NCBI GenBank assembly: GCA_035352635.1 | Contig: DAOPYA010000026.1 | Span: forward strand, 1-48,402 | DNA from: Rifleibacterium sp035352635 | GTDB lineage: Bacteria > Muiribacteriota > Ozemobacteria > Ozemobacterales > Ozemobacteraceae | Direction: 5' to 3' | Length of the DNA: 48,402 bases | In this document: positions 17,070-25,685 of the stretch, one piece after another | Position numbering within the stretch: the stretch's first letter is position 1 | How the letters are laid out: each line of letters opens with the position of its first letter | Program-made: the position numbers and the translations under genes | Notes under the pieces: generated by a model | What the model saw: the letters and a program-made list of their open reading frames with translations, nothing else | Database searches by the model: none | Told to the model about the DNA's origin: nothing

Positions 17070-18014
17070 TCAGTGAGGAGAAGGCAGATTGCTCTTGATC
17101 TGCTCGAGAATTTCAAGAGCAACTTCAAGGGCATTCTTGCCGTCTTCGATGGTCACCAGGGGTTTGCGACGCTCATTAATACAGGAAATAAAATGCTCAA
17201 GCTCAAGACGAAGCGGTTCGGCTTTATGAACTTCGAGTTCTTCCTGGATAATTTTTTCTTCGAGGTTCGATTTGCGACGCAGGGTGATAGCCTGATTGGC
17301 GTAATCGAGGGAACAATACTTATCCATTTCGAAAATACGGAGCTTGCGAATTTTTTCGTCGCTGATGCGCGAGGCAGTAAGATTGGCGATACAGCCGTTC
17401 TCAAAAACGATGTGCGCGTTGGCGATATCTTCGTTTTCGGTGAGCACAGGGATGCCAACCGCGTCAACCCGCTTGATGGGCGATTTGACGAGAGAAAGCA
17501 CGATATCGATGTCGTGAATCATGAGATCCTGGACAACCCCGACATCTTGAATACGCGGTGAAAACGGCCCCATCCGCTGGCATTCAATAAATCTCGGGCT
17601 GTCGCACAGCGACTGCAGCTTGATGATCGCGGCGTTGAAGCGCTCGACATGGCCAACCTGCAGGGTCAGTTGTTTTTTGCCGGCAAGGGCAACCAGATCG
17701 TTGGCTTCTTGAAGGGTTTTGGTGATCGGCTTTTCGATAAAAGTATGAATATTGCGTTCAAGAAAAAACCGGGCGACCTCATGGTGCAGAAAAGTAGGCA
17801 CGACTACGGTTACGGCTGAAGCTACGGCAGCCAGATCGCGATAATCCTTGAAATACGGAACATTGTATTTTTGGGCAATTTCACGGCCGGCCGCTTCATT
17901 AACATCGGCGATACCAATGAGATGGGCACCATTGATTTCAGCCAGCAGCCTGGCATGATGTTGGCCCAGGTGGCCGATACCGATGACTCCAATATTGACG
18001 CTTTGACTGTTCAT
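17070..18014 (-). CDS. Gfo/Idh/MocA NAD(P)-dependent oxidoreductase (GnnA-like position)
   Basis: The protein begins with a Rossmann motif (NIGVIGIGHLGQHHARLL), followed by EKPITKT, the EKP signature of the Gfo/Idh/MocA family that carries the catalytic Lys, and a C-terminal alpha/beta domain including MIHDIDIVL. The start was set at ATG 18014, with GAGG 5 bases upstream, giving 314 residues; the longer open frame would run into lpxI. It sits 26 bases after lpxI and before lpxB. A family member in this place in Acidithiobacillus, GnnA, oxidises UDP-GlcNAc at C3 for later amination to a 2,3-diamino sugar. No GnnB-like aminotransferase is visible here, so the role is inferred from context only. 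Confidence 0.88.
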   Translation of the reverse strand: MNSQSVNIGVIGIGHLGQHHARLLAEINGAHLIGIADVNEAAGREIAQKYNVPYFKDYRDLAAVASAVTVVVPTFLHHEVARFFLERNIHTFIEKPITKTLQEANDLVALAGKKQLTLQVGHVERFNAAIIKLQSLCDSPRFIECQRMGPFSPRIQDVGVVQDLMIHDIDIVLSLVKSPIKRVDAVGIPVLTENEDIANAHIVFENGCIANLTASRISDEKIRKLRIFEMDKYCSLDYANQAITLRRKSNLEEKIIQEELEVHKAEPLRLELEHFISCINERRKPLVTIEDGKNALEVALEILEQIKSNLPSPH

Positions 18015-18040
18015 GTTTACCTCGTTTGTTAAAAGCGCGG

Positions 18041-18841
18041 TCAAACCACCATTATGGCAATGCCGGCAGAATCTGCCAGCCTGATGACTTCCTCGCGGTC
18101 GAGCAGCAGGGTTTTCTTTTCTTCGAAGGCCAGGCAACGAGCCTTGGCAGCGATCAGGTTGTGAATCGTATCAATGCCGATGGTTGGGATATCGTAACGC
18201 ATATCCTGTTTCGGCCTGGCGACCTTAACCACGGTTACATCACCGTTGCCGAGCTGGCCGCCGCGTTGAATCGCCTGATCAGTGCCTTCGATGGCCTCAA
18301 CCGATAAAATAACCCGGTTTTTGACCACCACGGTCTGACCGATATCGAGACCAGCAATCTGTTTGGCGATTTCGTGACCGTATTTAATATCGAGCAGTTC
18401 ATCTTCGCTAGGTTTTCGGTTGGTCAAAATGCCTTTTTCGGGCAACAGAACCGACAAAAAAGTGGTCGAATCGCAAACATGAATACCTTCAGCAATAAAT
18501 TCTTCGCTGAGCTGGCGCAGTAAGGCGTCATCATTGCGAATCGGAGTTTTTTCAAAAACCTTCATGAGTCTGGCGTCGGGCCTGATACGGTCAAACATCA
18601 AAGTCTTGGTTATTTTGCCTGCCATGACGATGCGTTTAATATCGGCGTGCAGAAAAGTATCGATCATACCTTGCAGTTCACCCACATGAAACCAGTGAAT
18701 CTGACTGACAAGTTCTTCAAGTTCGGGCGACGTTTCTTCACGTATAGCAACTGCCACCACTTCATTGCCACCCTGCCTTGCCGCCTGCGCAAAATAGAGT
18801 GGAAACCTTCCACTACCTGCTATTAATCCTATGCGTGACAC
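18041..18841 (-). CDS. lpxI: UDP-2,3-diacylglucosamine pyrophosphatase LpxI (DUF1009)
   Basis: LpxI hydrolyses UDP-2,3-diacylglucosamine to lipid X and UMP, the step before LpxB. The sequence shows the LpxI pattern: IGLIAGSGRFPLYFA at the start, VGELQGMIDTF, VMAGKITK, DDALLR, LP-(E)-KGIL, DIKYGHEIAKQIAGLDIGQTVVVK, VLSVEAIEGTDQAI-like, and GIDTIHNLIAAKA. The open frame extends to 18931, but GTG 18841, with GGGAG 4 bases upstream, gives 266 residues, the family length, and lies downstream of a likely internal promoter, so it is the better start. LpxI replaces LpxH in many non-gammaproteobacterial diderms. Confidence 0.93.
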   Translation of the reverse strand: MSRIGLIAGSGRFPLYFAQAARQGGNEVVAVAIREETSPELEELVSQIHWFHVGELQGMIDTFLHADIKRIVMAGKITKTLMFDRIRPDARLMKVFEKTPIRNDDALLRQLSEEFIAEGIHVCDSTTFLSVLLPEKGILTNRKPSEDELLDIKYGHEIAKQIAGLDIGQTVVVKNRVILSVEAIEGTDQAIQRGGQLGNGDVTVVKVARPKQDMRYDIPTIGIDTIHNLIAAKARCLAFEEKKTLLLDREEVIRLADSAGIAIMVV

Positions 18842-18908
18842 TGAACTCCCTCGCTTTTCTGCCCCGGAAACGGAAATTCCGCCATCGGGATCGGCCCAAA
18901 GTTTATGG

Positions 18909-18937
18909 ATTATATCATGATTCATCGACAAGTTCGA
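18909..18937 (-). promoter_or_regulatory. Possible internal promoter for lpxI and downstream lipid A genes
   Basis: On the - strand a perfect TATAAT (18909-18914) has a weak -35 TCGAAC (18932-18937) 17 bases upstream. The predicted start near 18902 gives a leader of about 61 bases to GTG 18841. It falls in the 111-base gap between ricT and lpxI, the widest gap of the run. Confidence 0.45.
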
Positions 18938-18952
18938 CAGGCAATTTTCAGT

Positions 18953-20005
18953 TTAGTCGCGAATGTCGCTTTCATCGTCATCTGCATCGGCATCGGCTGG
19001 AACACTTTCATCGTTTTCAGGAGGCCGCTCGTTTCTGGGGGGGCGACTGCCTTCTTCTCGTCTTGGCGGGCCGTCACTCTTCTTTTTCTTTTTGCCGGTG
19101 CCTGGGGGGTTGAGATTTTTCAGGAGAATGCTCAGGTCTGGCTCTTCGGCGCCCGGAATGCTGACCCACCAGAGATTGCGACCGGTGGTCTGGTCTTTGC
19201 GACCGCAGACCTTGTCGAGTTCGTAAGAAGCCTTGCGGCGGTCGGCAAAACCGATGAGAATCTTGCGGGTAATGTAATTGATGTCCATGACCCGGCCAGT
19301 TTCGGCACCCACAACCACTTCGGCGGTAATTTTGGGAAATTTGCCATGAAACGAGGCGTAGTATTCGTGTTCGTGGGCAAGGCAACAGAGCAGGCGGCCG
19401 CAGATTCCAGAAAGTTTGGCCGGATTGAGGCTGAGATTCTGCTCTTTCGCCATTTTGGTAGAAACCGGGTAAAATGTGCTCATAAACTGGGCGCAGCAGA
19501 CTTCTTTGCCACAGCAGCCGATGCCGCCGAGCAGTTTTGTTTCGTCTCTGACACCGATCTGACGTAGCTCGATGCGTGTTTTGAAAATTCCGGCGAGGCT
19601 TTTGAGCAAATCGCGGAAATCGACCTTGTTATCTGACTTGAAATAGAAAATCAGTCGGCTGAAATCGTAAAGGAATTCAGCCTTGAGGAGTTTCATCGGC
19701 AGCTGGTGCAGGTTGATCTTGTCGCGGGCCTGCAGAAATGCATCTCTTTCTTTCTTTTTCTGGTCGGCCATGCGGATACGGTCATCGGCATCAGCGATTC
19801 TCTGTATCTCGATGATAAAAGGCTCACTTTCGGTCTTCAAGCCGGCAGGTCTGGTCTCAACCACCTGCAGAACTCTGGCAATTTCGCAGCCATGCTGGGT
19901 GGTGACCACTACGTCCTGGGTTGCCTCAATTGGCATGCCTTCGGGGAAAGGCGTCCAGTAGACGGTGGGCAGCTTGCGCAGTCTCAGGGCAATATATCGA
20001 TTCAC
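18953..20005 (-). CDS. ricT: RicT/YaaT family PSP1 protein
   Basis: A 350-residue PSP1-domain protein. The core (about 55-260) contains the family hallmark RQIGVRDETKLLGGIGCCGK, then CCAQFMSTFYPVSTKMAK, QNLSLNPAKLSGICGR and LLCCLAHEHEYY, including three CC-type cysteine groups. In Bacillus subtilis RicT belongs to the RicA-F-T complex, which binds iron-sulfur clusters and aids RNase Y-dependent mRNA processing; whether that applies here is unknown. The tail (about 300-350) is low-complexity, first Lys-rich, then Pro/Arg/Glu-rich, ending acidic, and is probably disordered. It starts at GTG 20005 in a GTGA overlap with holB, the same holB-yaaT order as in Firmicutes. Confidence 0.92.
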   Translation of the reverse strand: MNRYIALRLRKLPTVYWTPFPEGMPIEATQDVVVTTQHGCEIARVLQVVETRPAGLKTESEPFIIEIQRIADADDRIRMADQKKKERDAFLQARDKINLHQLPMKLLKAEFLYDFSRLIFYFKSDNKVDFRDLLKSLAGIFKTRIELRQIGVRDETKLLGGIGCCGKEVCCAQFMSTFYPVSTKMAKEQNLSLNPAKLSGICGRLLCCLAHEHEYYASFHGKFPKITAEVVVGAETGRVMDINYITRKILIGFADRRKASYELDKVCGRKDQTTGRNLWWVSIPGAEEPDLSILLKNLNPPGTGKKKKKSDGPPRREEGSRPPRNERPPENDESVPADADADDDESDIRD

Positions 20006-21306
20006 GCTTCGGGTCCTCCGATCTGCGTTAACAGGTTTTCAAGAATAAGCAATGGCTGAACGTAGCGTCGCTGCAATTCAATACTTCGGTCGAGCATTTC
20101 AATTCTGGCACGCAGCAGGGCAATACCTTCAACCTTTGCGAGTGTAATGATATCTTCTTTGCGGTCAAGGTTCAACAGCAATGTTTCATCGGCGCCGCAA
20201 GCGAGCAGCAAAGCGTCTGCATACCAGTTCATCAGACAGAAAAAGAATTCTTCAAGCTGGGCAGCCACCCAGTGATCGATGGCGGCATGCAATTGCCCTT
20301 CGCTTTCTTTAATCAGAGCCGGCGGGTAGCCCTTTCGCGCTTCTGCCAGCACCGGATCAAGGCTTTTTTTCATCGCTGCTACGGCTTTGTCGAGACGATC
20401 AACTAGCGCATCTGCGAACATCAGCGCAAAGGCTGCCGGCAGGCCGGTATTCATGACCAGAGATCGGCAGAAAGCTTTTCGGGCAGCCTGCAGGGGCAAA
20501 AAGCGGGTCTGATCAAGCTGGCTGGCAAGCCTGAGAGCCTGATCGAGGCTTGTCGCGCCTGATAAATTTGTCTGATTCAGCAAAGACAGTGCTTCAAGCT
20601 GCAACAGATAATCAGCATGGCTGTTGCGAATGCCCTCATGAAGCGCGAGGGTCTGGTATTGCCCGGCAATTTCGAGGGACTGGCCGAAACGGCCTTCAGA
20701 AAGAGCGTAGCAGACGGCAGCCTGGTCAAAAGAAAAATTACTGCTCAGTGCTATCTGTTGCCTGGCCTGATGGTGCGAAGGAACAGCAAAGCGCACGATT
20801 TCGGAACGACTGAGAACAGTTGGCAGCACCGAACCGGTATCACGGGCAACCAGAATGAAAACAGCATGCGACGGAGCTTCTTCGAGAATCTTCAGCAGAC
20901 TGTTGGCCGAAGAAACATTCAGCCGTTCGGCAGGGTCGAGAATAAACACCTGCCAGCGGCCGACGCCGGGCTTCAACGATGCCATTTCCTGCATGGCCCT
21001 GACCTGATCGATTCTAATCTCATTGCCTTCGGGAGTTATCAGGTTAACATCAGGGTGACTGCCGGCGGCGATGCGCTTGCACGCGTCGCATTTCTGGCAG
21101 GAGTCAGTATAGCCGGCCGTGGCAGTCACCGGGTTCTCGCATTGCAGAAGAGCGGCGAAAGCCATGGCGGTGGCCAGGCGACCGCTTGATTCCTTGCCGG
21201 CAAAAAGGTAAGTCTGTGCAATGCGGCCGTTGGCGTAAGAACCGGTCAGATGCCTAACTGGAGCTTCCTGGAGAAAAATCTGTGAAAAGCACCTACTTCT
21301 GGACAT
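20002..21306 (-). CDS. holB: DNA polymerase III delta' subunit-like protein
   Basis: A 434-residue clamp-loader subunit. The N-terminal AAA+ module starts YANGRIAQTYLFAGKESSGR, a degenerate P-loop without GKT/S as is usual for delta', then a zinc module with CQKCDAC plus an upstream Cys, then SHPDVNLI, RIDQVRAM, VFILDPAERLNVSSANSLLKILEE and LSRSEIVRF. The last replaces the usual SRC motif Cys with Ser, consistent with an ATPase-inactive subunit. The C-terminal half is helical. Compared with E. coli HolB (334) it is long, the extra residues lying after the AAA+ part. It overlaps the upstream transferase gene by 14 bases and ricT by 4. Confidence 0.9.
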   Translation of the reverse strand: MSRSRCFSQIFLQEAPVRHLTGSYANGRIAQTYLFAGKESSGRLATAMAFAALLQCENPVTATAGYTDSCQKCDACKRIAAGSHPDVNLITPEGNEIRIDQVRAMQEMASLKPGVGRWQVFILDPAERLNVSSANSLLKILEEAPSHAVFILVARDTGSVLPTVLSRSEIVRFAVPSHHQARQQIALSSNFSFDQAAVCYALSEGRFGQSLEIAGQYQTLALHEGIRNSHADYLLQLEALSLLNQTNLSGATSLDQALRLASQLDQTRFLPLQAARKAFCRSLVMNTGLPAAFALMFADALVDRLDKAVAAMKKSLDPVLAEARKGYPPALIKESEGQLHAAIDHWVAAQLEEFFFCLMNWYADALLLACGADETLLLNLDRKEDIITLAKVEGIALLRARIEMLDRSIELQRRYVQPLLILENLLTQIGGPEA

Positions 21307-22339
21307 GGCTTTTCCGGATGAAGGTGGCGATCGAGATAAATACCATGATCAACAGACAAACGGCGGCAGCGATTTGAATGCCCCGATGGGGAATATCAGC
21401 AGCGAGAACGGCAACGAAGCCGAAACAGCATGAGACCATCCAGAGGAACTGCGTGGTATCGCGCTGCGAAAAGCCGCGTTGCAGCAGTCGGTGATGCAGG
21501 TGTTCCTTGTCGGCCTGAAAAATAGGCACTTTTTTAAAATAGCGGCGCAGAATAGCGAAGATAACGTCGAGCACCGGCAGACCAAAAGCAATCAATGGCA
21601 CGATCAACGGAAACAGAATCGAACCTTTGGCGGCACCGGCAATCGAGAGGGCGGCGGTCATGAAACCGAGAAAATAAGCGCCTGAATCGCCCATAAAAAT
21701 TATGGCCGGAAAAACGTTGTATTTAAGAAAAGCGAGCAGTGAACCCATTATCGCCGCCGAAAGCACCAGAACATTTGATATCAGCTCTGGGTCTTGCATG
21801 TTGGGGGTGGCGATGCGCACCGACAGCAGAGTGGCCAGGGCAATAAAAACGATGCCGCCGGCCAGGCCATCGACGCCATCGACGAGGTTGACCGTGTTAG
21901 TCAAACCGATCACCCAGAGCAGTGTCAGGGGGTAAGTCAACAAACCGAGCGCCACGAGGCCTTTTCCAGAGATGAAGTCAGTAACGAAACTGATTTTTAC
22001 ACCAAAAAACAAGAGAATAAGACAGGCAAATATCTGGCCACCGAGCTTGACCCGGGGTTGCAGGTCTATGAGGTCGTCAAGCAGGCCAATCAAAAAGATA
22101 AAGGTGCCGGCCAGCATGATGCCGAGAGTTGGCGCGCTTTCTGAGAGAAAAGGCAGGGCGCCGATCAGCCCGCCAAGGTACAAAGCAACACCCCCGACCC
22201 TTGGAATCGGCGATTTGTGAATCTTGCGGCCGCCGGGGCGGTCGACGAGACCAAGGTTCAGGGCAATACGTCTGACGAGGGGCACCAGCAATAACCCGGC
22301 CACCCATGCCAATAAAAATGGAAATAATACCTGTTTCAA
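21293..22339 (-). CDS. WecA/TagO/MraY-type undecaprenyl-phosphate sugar-1-phosphate transferase
   Basis: A 348-residue integral membrane enzyme of glycosyltransferase family 4 with about ten hydrophobic segments. Family motifs are all present: DRPGGRKIHKSPIPRVGG, LLDDLIDL (DDxxD-type), NTVNLVDGVDGLAGG, FMGDSGAYFLGF and HLHHRLLQRG. It would transfer a sugar-1-phosphate, probably GlcNAc-1-P, to undecaprenyl phosphate and so start O-antigen, teichoic-like or other surface polymers. Its sequence fits WecA/TagO better than MraY. The start is TTG 22339. There is no ribosome binding site; a promoter -10 ends only 8 bases upstream, so translation may be leaderless. It heads the long operon. Confidence 0.9.
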   Translation of the reverse strand: MKQVLFPFLLAWVAGLLLVPLVRRIALNLGLVDRPGGRKIHKSPIPRVGGVALYLGGLIGALPFLSESAPTLGIMLAGTFIFLIGLLDDLIDLQPRVKLGGQIFACLILLFFGVKISFVTDFISGKGLVALGLLTYPLTLLWVIGLTNTVNLVDGVDGLAGGIVFIALATLLSVRIATPNMQDPELISNVLVLSAAIMGSLLAFLKYNVFPAIIFMGDSGAYFLGFMTAALSIAGAAKGSILFPLIVPLIAFGLPVLDVIFAILRRYFKKVPIFQADKEHLHHRLLQRGFSQRDTTQFLWMVSCCFGFVAVLAADIPHRGIQIAAAVCLLIMVFISIATFIRKSHVQK

Positions 22340-22347
22340 GCTTGTGG

Positions 22348-22376
22348 ATTATAACAGAAACGATTCCGGCGGGCAA
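22348..22376 (-). promoter_or_regulatory. Sigma70-type promoter heading the wecA-like/holB/lipid A operon
   Basis: On the - strand TTGCCC (22371-22376) and a perfect TATAAT (22348-22353) are separated by 17 bases. The predicted start is at or within 1-2 bases of the TTG codon at 22339, leaving essentially no leader. Confidence 0.65.
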
Positions 22377-22405
22377 TCCCTGTGCGTCGTTGCGGCAAGT
22401 GTTGA

Positions 22406-23707
22406 TCAGAAAGTCATCTGCAGGATGTGACTTAGCAGCCAGACGCCAGCCAGGAGCGAGAGAAGTGTTGAGGGGATACCGAATCTTGCGAACGACCAGA
22501 ACGACATCGGGCAGTGGTTGCGCGAGGTTTCGGCGACGATCATGTTGGCAACCGAACCAAAAATAGTGAGATTACCCGCAATGGTGCTGACGTAAGCAAG
22601 CAGACACCAGAACAGCTCAGGGCTGCCCATTGCCGGTATGCTTTGTGACGCAAGCAGCACAAACGGCACATTTGAGAGAAGATTCGAGCCGACCAGGGTA
22701 ACTCCCGAGAATATCCAGAGCTGGGCATGCAGATCGCCGGCGATCAATTGCAGCGACCAGTCAGTCACTGCCTTTGCCAGGCCACTGGTCTGCAAACCAC
22801 CGATAACGACGAACAGGGCCGCAAAAAACATCAGCAGCGACCATTCCATCTTTTCGAAGAGCTCAGAAGGGTCTTTGCGGTGAACTGTTATGACGATTAC
22901 CGCACCTGCCAGGGCCGAAAATGCCATAGAAAAACCGGCAACGAAACCGGCGCAGGCGAGGCCCAGACCGGCCAGACCAACCCAAAGTCGCCGGGTTTTT
23001 TGGATCTGCTCAGGTCTGCTTTCGCGAGGGGCTGGTAATGGCGAGACTGCATCAGCGGCGGGTGATAGAAGAAGATCGTGGCGATAATAGAGCCAGGCAA
23101 GTGCAATATTAATGGCCATCGCCACCAGAAACGGCAGGGTCATCAGCATGCTGAATCTTAAAAAGGCAAGCTTTGACAGACTGCCGATAATCATGTTCTG
23201 CGGGTTTCCGGTCAGGGTGAGGGTTGAGCCAATATTGCTGCTGGTGGCAAGCATCATCAGATATGGAAATGGGTTCAGATGCTTGCGGCGACAGATTTCA
23301 AGAACCAGTGGCGTCATGACAACGCAAACCGGGTCGTTAACCAGAATCGCTGAAGCCAACGCTGCCGAGAACCCTGTGATAACGAGCAGACCGAATGGTG
23401 AAGACAGGTTTTCGGCCAGGCGCGAAAAGCGCTCAAAAATCCCGGCGGCCCGCAGGTGTTCGGCAATAATCATCATTCCGAGAAGCAGGCAGATGGTGTC
23501 CCAGTTAACCAGGCGGTATGCTTCTTCGGGGGTGACAACCCCGAAAACCACCATGAGAACAGCGCCGGCCAGTGCCGCGGATGGTCGGCCGATCGGCAAC
23601 ATATTCAGGCGACGAAAAGAAATCAGAATGAAAGTCGCGACAAAAATTAGCCCGGCCGCCCAGGGTTGCCTGAAAGCCCCGGCAGCGCTCTGCGCGATTT
23701 CGTTCAT
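22406..23707 (-). CDS. Anion permease of the ion transporter superfamily (ArsB/CitM/SLC13-like)
   Basis: A membrane protein of about 433 residues with 11-12 hydrophobic segments in two similar halves. Residues such as NWDTICLLLGMMIIAEHL, ILVNDPVCVVMTPLVLEIC, SSNIGSTLTLTGNPQNMIIG and, in the second half, VGSNLLSNVPFVLL and AGNLTIFGSVANMIV match the paired N/D and ANIGS-type signatures of ArsB, NhaD and CitM carriers. Substrate unknown: arsenite, a dicarboxylate, sulfate or Na+/H+ exchange are all possible. ATG 23707 has AGGAG 9 bases upstream; a TTG two codons earlier is only 3 bases from it. It is separated from the wecA-like gene by a promoter and is divergent from pepF. Confidence 0.87.
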   Translation of the reverse strand: MNEIAQSAAGAFRQPWAAGLIFVATFILISFRRLNMLPIGRPSAALAGAVLMVVFGVVTPEEAYRLVNWDTICLLLGMMIIAEHLRAAGIFERFSRLAENLSSPFGLLVITGFSAALASAILVNDPVCVVMTPLVLEICRRKHLNPFPYLMMLATSSNIGSTLTLTGNPQNMIIGSLSKLAFLRFSMLMTLPFLVAMAINIALAWLYYRHDLLLSPAADAVSPLPAPRESRPEQIQKTRRLWVGLAGLGLACAGFVAGFSMAFSALAGAVIVITVHRKDPSELFEKMEWSLLMFFAALFVVIGGLQTSGLAKAVTDWSLQLIAGDLHAQLWIFSGVTLVGSNLLSNVPFVLLASQSIPAMGSPELFWCLLAYVSTIAGNLTIFGSVANMIVAETSRNHCPMSFWSFARFGIPSTLLSLLAGVWLLSHILQMTF

Positions 23708-23807
23708 GGTCAATGGCTCCTGATTCAGCTGAAATGGGAATGCAGTATAGTTGTTGCTGCTGCAAATTTCAAGAATGGGTTACGGCAAACGGCAACCTTA
23801 ATCGTTT

Positions 23808-23836
23808 TTGTGGCTCAGGGTCTGAGAATATGATAT
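23808..23836 (+). promoter_or_regulatory. Weak candidate promoter for pepF
   Basis: On the + strand TTGTGG (23808-23813) precedes TATGAT (23829-23834, 5 of 6) by a short 15-base spacer, or TGATAT (23831-23836) by 17 bases. AAAGGAAAG lies 3 bases or so before the ATG region. Weak but the only candidate in the divergent gap. Confidence 0.3.
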
Positions 23837-23870
23837 AAAAATAAAAAATCCCGCAGTAAAGGAAAGAATC

Positions 23871-25676
23871 ATGAGCAAAGGTGTAGTCTGGGACCTCAGC
23901 AGTTATTTTAAAAAGTTTAACAGCCCTGAGATGAAAGCTTTCAAAAAAGAGCTTAAACAGGGCATAGCAAGTCTGCAGAAAACCGCAACCTCTCTGAAAA
24001 CGCTTGATGCCGACAACCAGACCAGATGGGAAAAGGTTTTTCTGGATTTTGAACAGCTGATGTGCCGCTTGTCACATTTTTCGTCATACGTCGGCTGTCT
24101 TAATGCTGCTGATGCGGCTAACGAAGATTTCAACCGTGAGTCTGCAGAGATCGATGGCATTGGCGCTGAATTCAGCAAGATAGCCATAACCCTGAAAATG
24201 GGCCTTAAAAAAGCAGCCAAAAAAGATTTTGACACCTTTGTCGCCCGCAAAAAACTGGCCGACATAAAGTTTCAGCTGCACGAGATGCGCCAGGAAGCTC
24301 AAAAAACCATGAGCGGCGAAGAAGAAGCACTGGCAGCCGATCTCAGCGTCGATGGCTTCAGTTCCTGGGATCGCCTCTATAATACGCTGGCCGGCAAACT
24401 GAGCTTCGACATGCATTGGCCTGATGGCCGCATCGAGAAGACCCCGATGGCTCAATGCCGCTCAATCATGCAGGATTCAGATCGGCAGGTTCGCCGGGCA
24501 GCATTTGTTCATGGCAATCAGGCCTGGGTGAACGTCGAAGATATCTGCGCTGCTTCTTTAAACGCCCTGTCGGGCACCAGATTGCTGCTCAACAGAAAGC
24601 GCGGATACGACCATTTTCTCGATGTTGCCCTTGCACAGTCACGTATTTCGCGCAAGACACTTGACGCGATGTTCAAGGCCGTCGAAGAGTGCCGGCCTTT
24701 TATTCAGAAAATCGGCAAAGCCAAGGCCAAGGCACTCGGCCAGAAAAAGCTCGCCTGGTATGACTGCGAAGCGCCGCTCGCCATTCCGCAGCTGAACCGT
24801 TATTCGTGGGATGAGTGCGTTAAAATCGTCGATAAAGCATTCGGCGCCGCTTACCCTGACTTGCAGACTTTTTTCAGGGAAGCACTGAAAAAGCGCTGGG
24901 TCGAATCAGAACCCAGGGCCGGCAAGCGCCCGGGCGCCTTCTGCACCGGTTCGCTGCTCACCGAAGAATCACGGGTCTTCATGAGTTTTGCCGGCAGCAT
25001 GAACGACATCAGCACCCTCGCTCACGAGATCGGGCATGCATTTCACAGTTCACAACTCAAAGGGTTGCGGCCTTTCCTGCAGGAATACCCGATGACTCTG
25101 GCTGAATCGGCCTCGACCTTCGGCGAAATGCTTCTGGCCGATGGTATTCTTCATGACCCGAAAGTCAGTGATGCCCAGCGTCTGAACGTTCTGACCAGCA
25201 CCATAAACGATGGAATCGCCTTTCTGATTGATATTCCGATTCGTTTTAATTTTGAAAAGTCTTTTCACGAAGAACGCATGCAAGGTGAAGTCAGCGTTTC
25301 CAGGCTCAAAGAACTGATGACAGTCGCAATGCAGAACCAGTTTGGTGAACTGCTTGAAAAAGATGGGGCCAATCCGATGTTCTGGGCCTCAAAACTGCAC
25401 TTTTATATCAGCGGCGTTACGTTTTACAATTTCCCATATACTTTTGGCTACCTGCTCAGTCGCGGTCTGTTCGGCATGTTCAAGAAAGACGGCCCGGCCT
25501 TTCTGCCGAAGTATCGTGAATTCTTAAGACTTTCGGGGAGCGATATGGCCCATAAGGTTGCCAAAAAAGCAATCAAAGCCGACCTCGAAGACACGACCTT
25601 CTGGAAACAGGCCATCATGAGTCATGAGTCAGATCTGGTTTTGTTTGAAAAATTGGCAGCCAAAGTCTTGAAATAA
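23871..25676 (+). CDS. pepF: Oligoendopeptidase F-like metallopeptidase (M3)
   Basis: A 601-residue cytoplasmic zinc peptidase. The active-site motif is HEIGH at 385-389 (H385, E386, H389), with the third ligand in ESASTFGEM about 25 residues later. The N-terminal half is the helical M3 clamshell (HLSSYFKKFN-like start, SAEIDGIGAEFSKI). No signal peptide is present, so it should degrade short peptides in the cytoplasm. Length matches PepF (about 600). It is the first gene of a three-gene + strand unit; the next gene begins 9 bases after its stop. Confidence 0.95.
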   Translation: MSKGVVWDLSSYFKKFNSPEMKAFKKELKQGIASLQKTATSLKTLDADNQTRWEKVFLDFEQLMCRLSHFSSYVGCLNAADAANEDFNRESAEIDGIGAEFSKIAITLKMGLKKAAKKDFDTFVARKKLADIKFQLHEMRQEAQKTMSGEEEALAADLSVDGFSSWDRLYNTLAGKLSFDMHWPDGRIEKTPMAQCRSIMQDSDRQVRRAAFVHGNQAWVNVEDICAASLNALSGTRLLLNRKRGYDHFLDVALAQSRISRKTLDAMFKAVEECRPFIQKIGKAKAKALGQKKLAWYDCEAPLAIPQLNRYSWDECVKIVDKAFGAAYPDLQTFFREALKKRWVESEPRAGKRPGAFCTGSLLTEESRVFMSFAGSMNDISTLAHEIGHAFHSSQLKGLRPFLQEYPMTLAESASTFGEMLLADGILHDPKVSDAQRLNVLTSTINDGIAFLIDIPIRFNFEKSFHEERMQGEVSVSRLKELMTVAMQNQFGELLEKDGANPMFWASKLHFYISGVTFYNFPYTFGYLLSRGLFGMFKKDGPAFLPKYREFLRLSGSDMAHKVAKKAIKADLEDTTFWKQAIMSHESDLVLFEKLAAKVLK

Positions 25677-25685
25677 GAGAACAGC

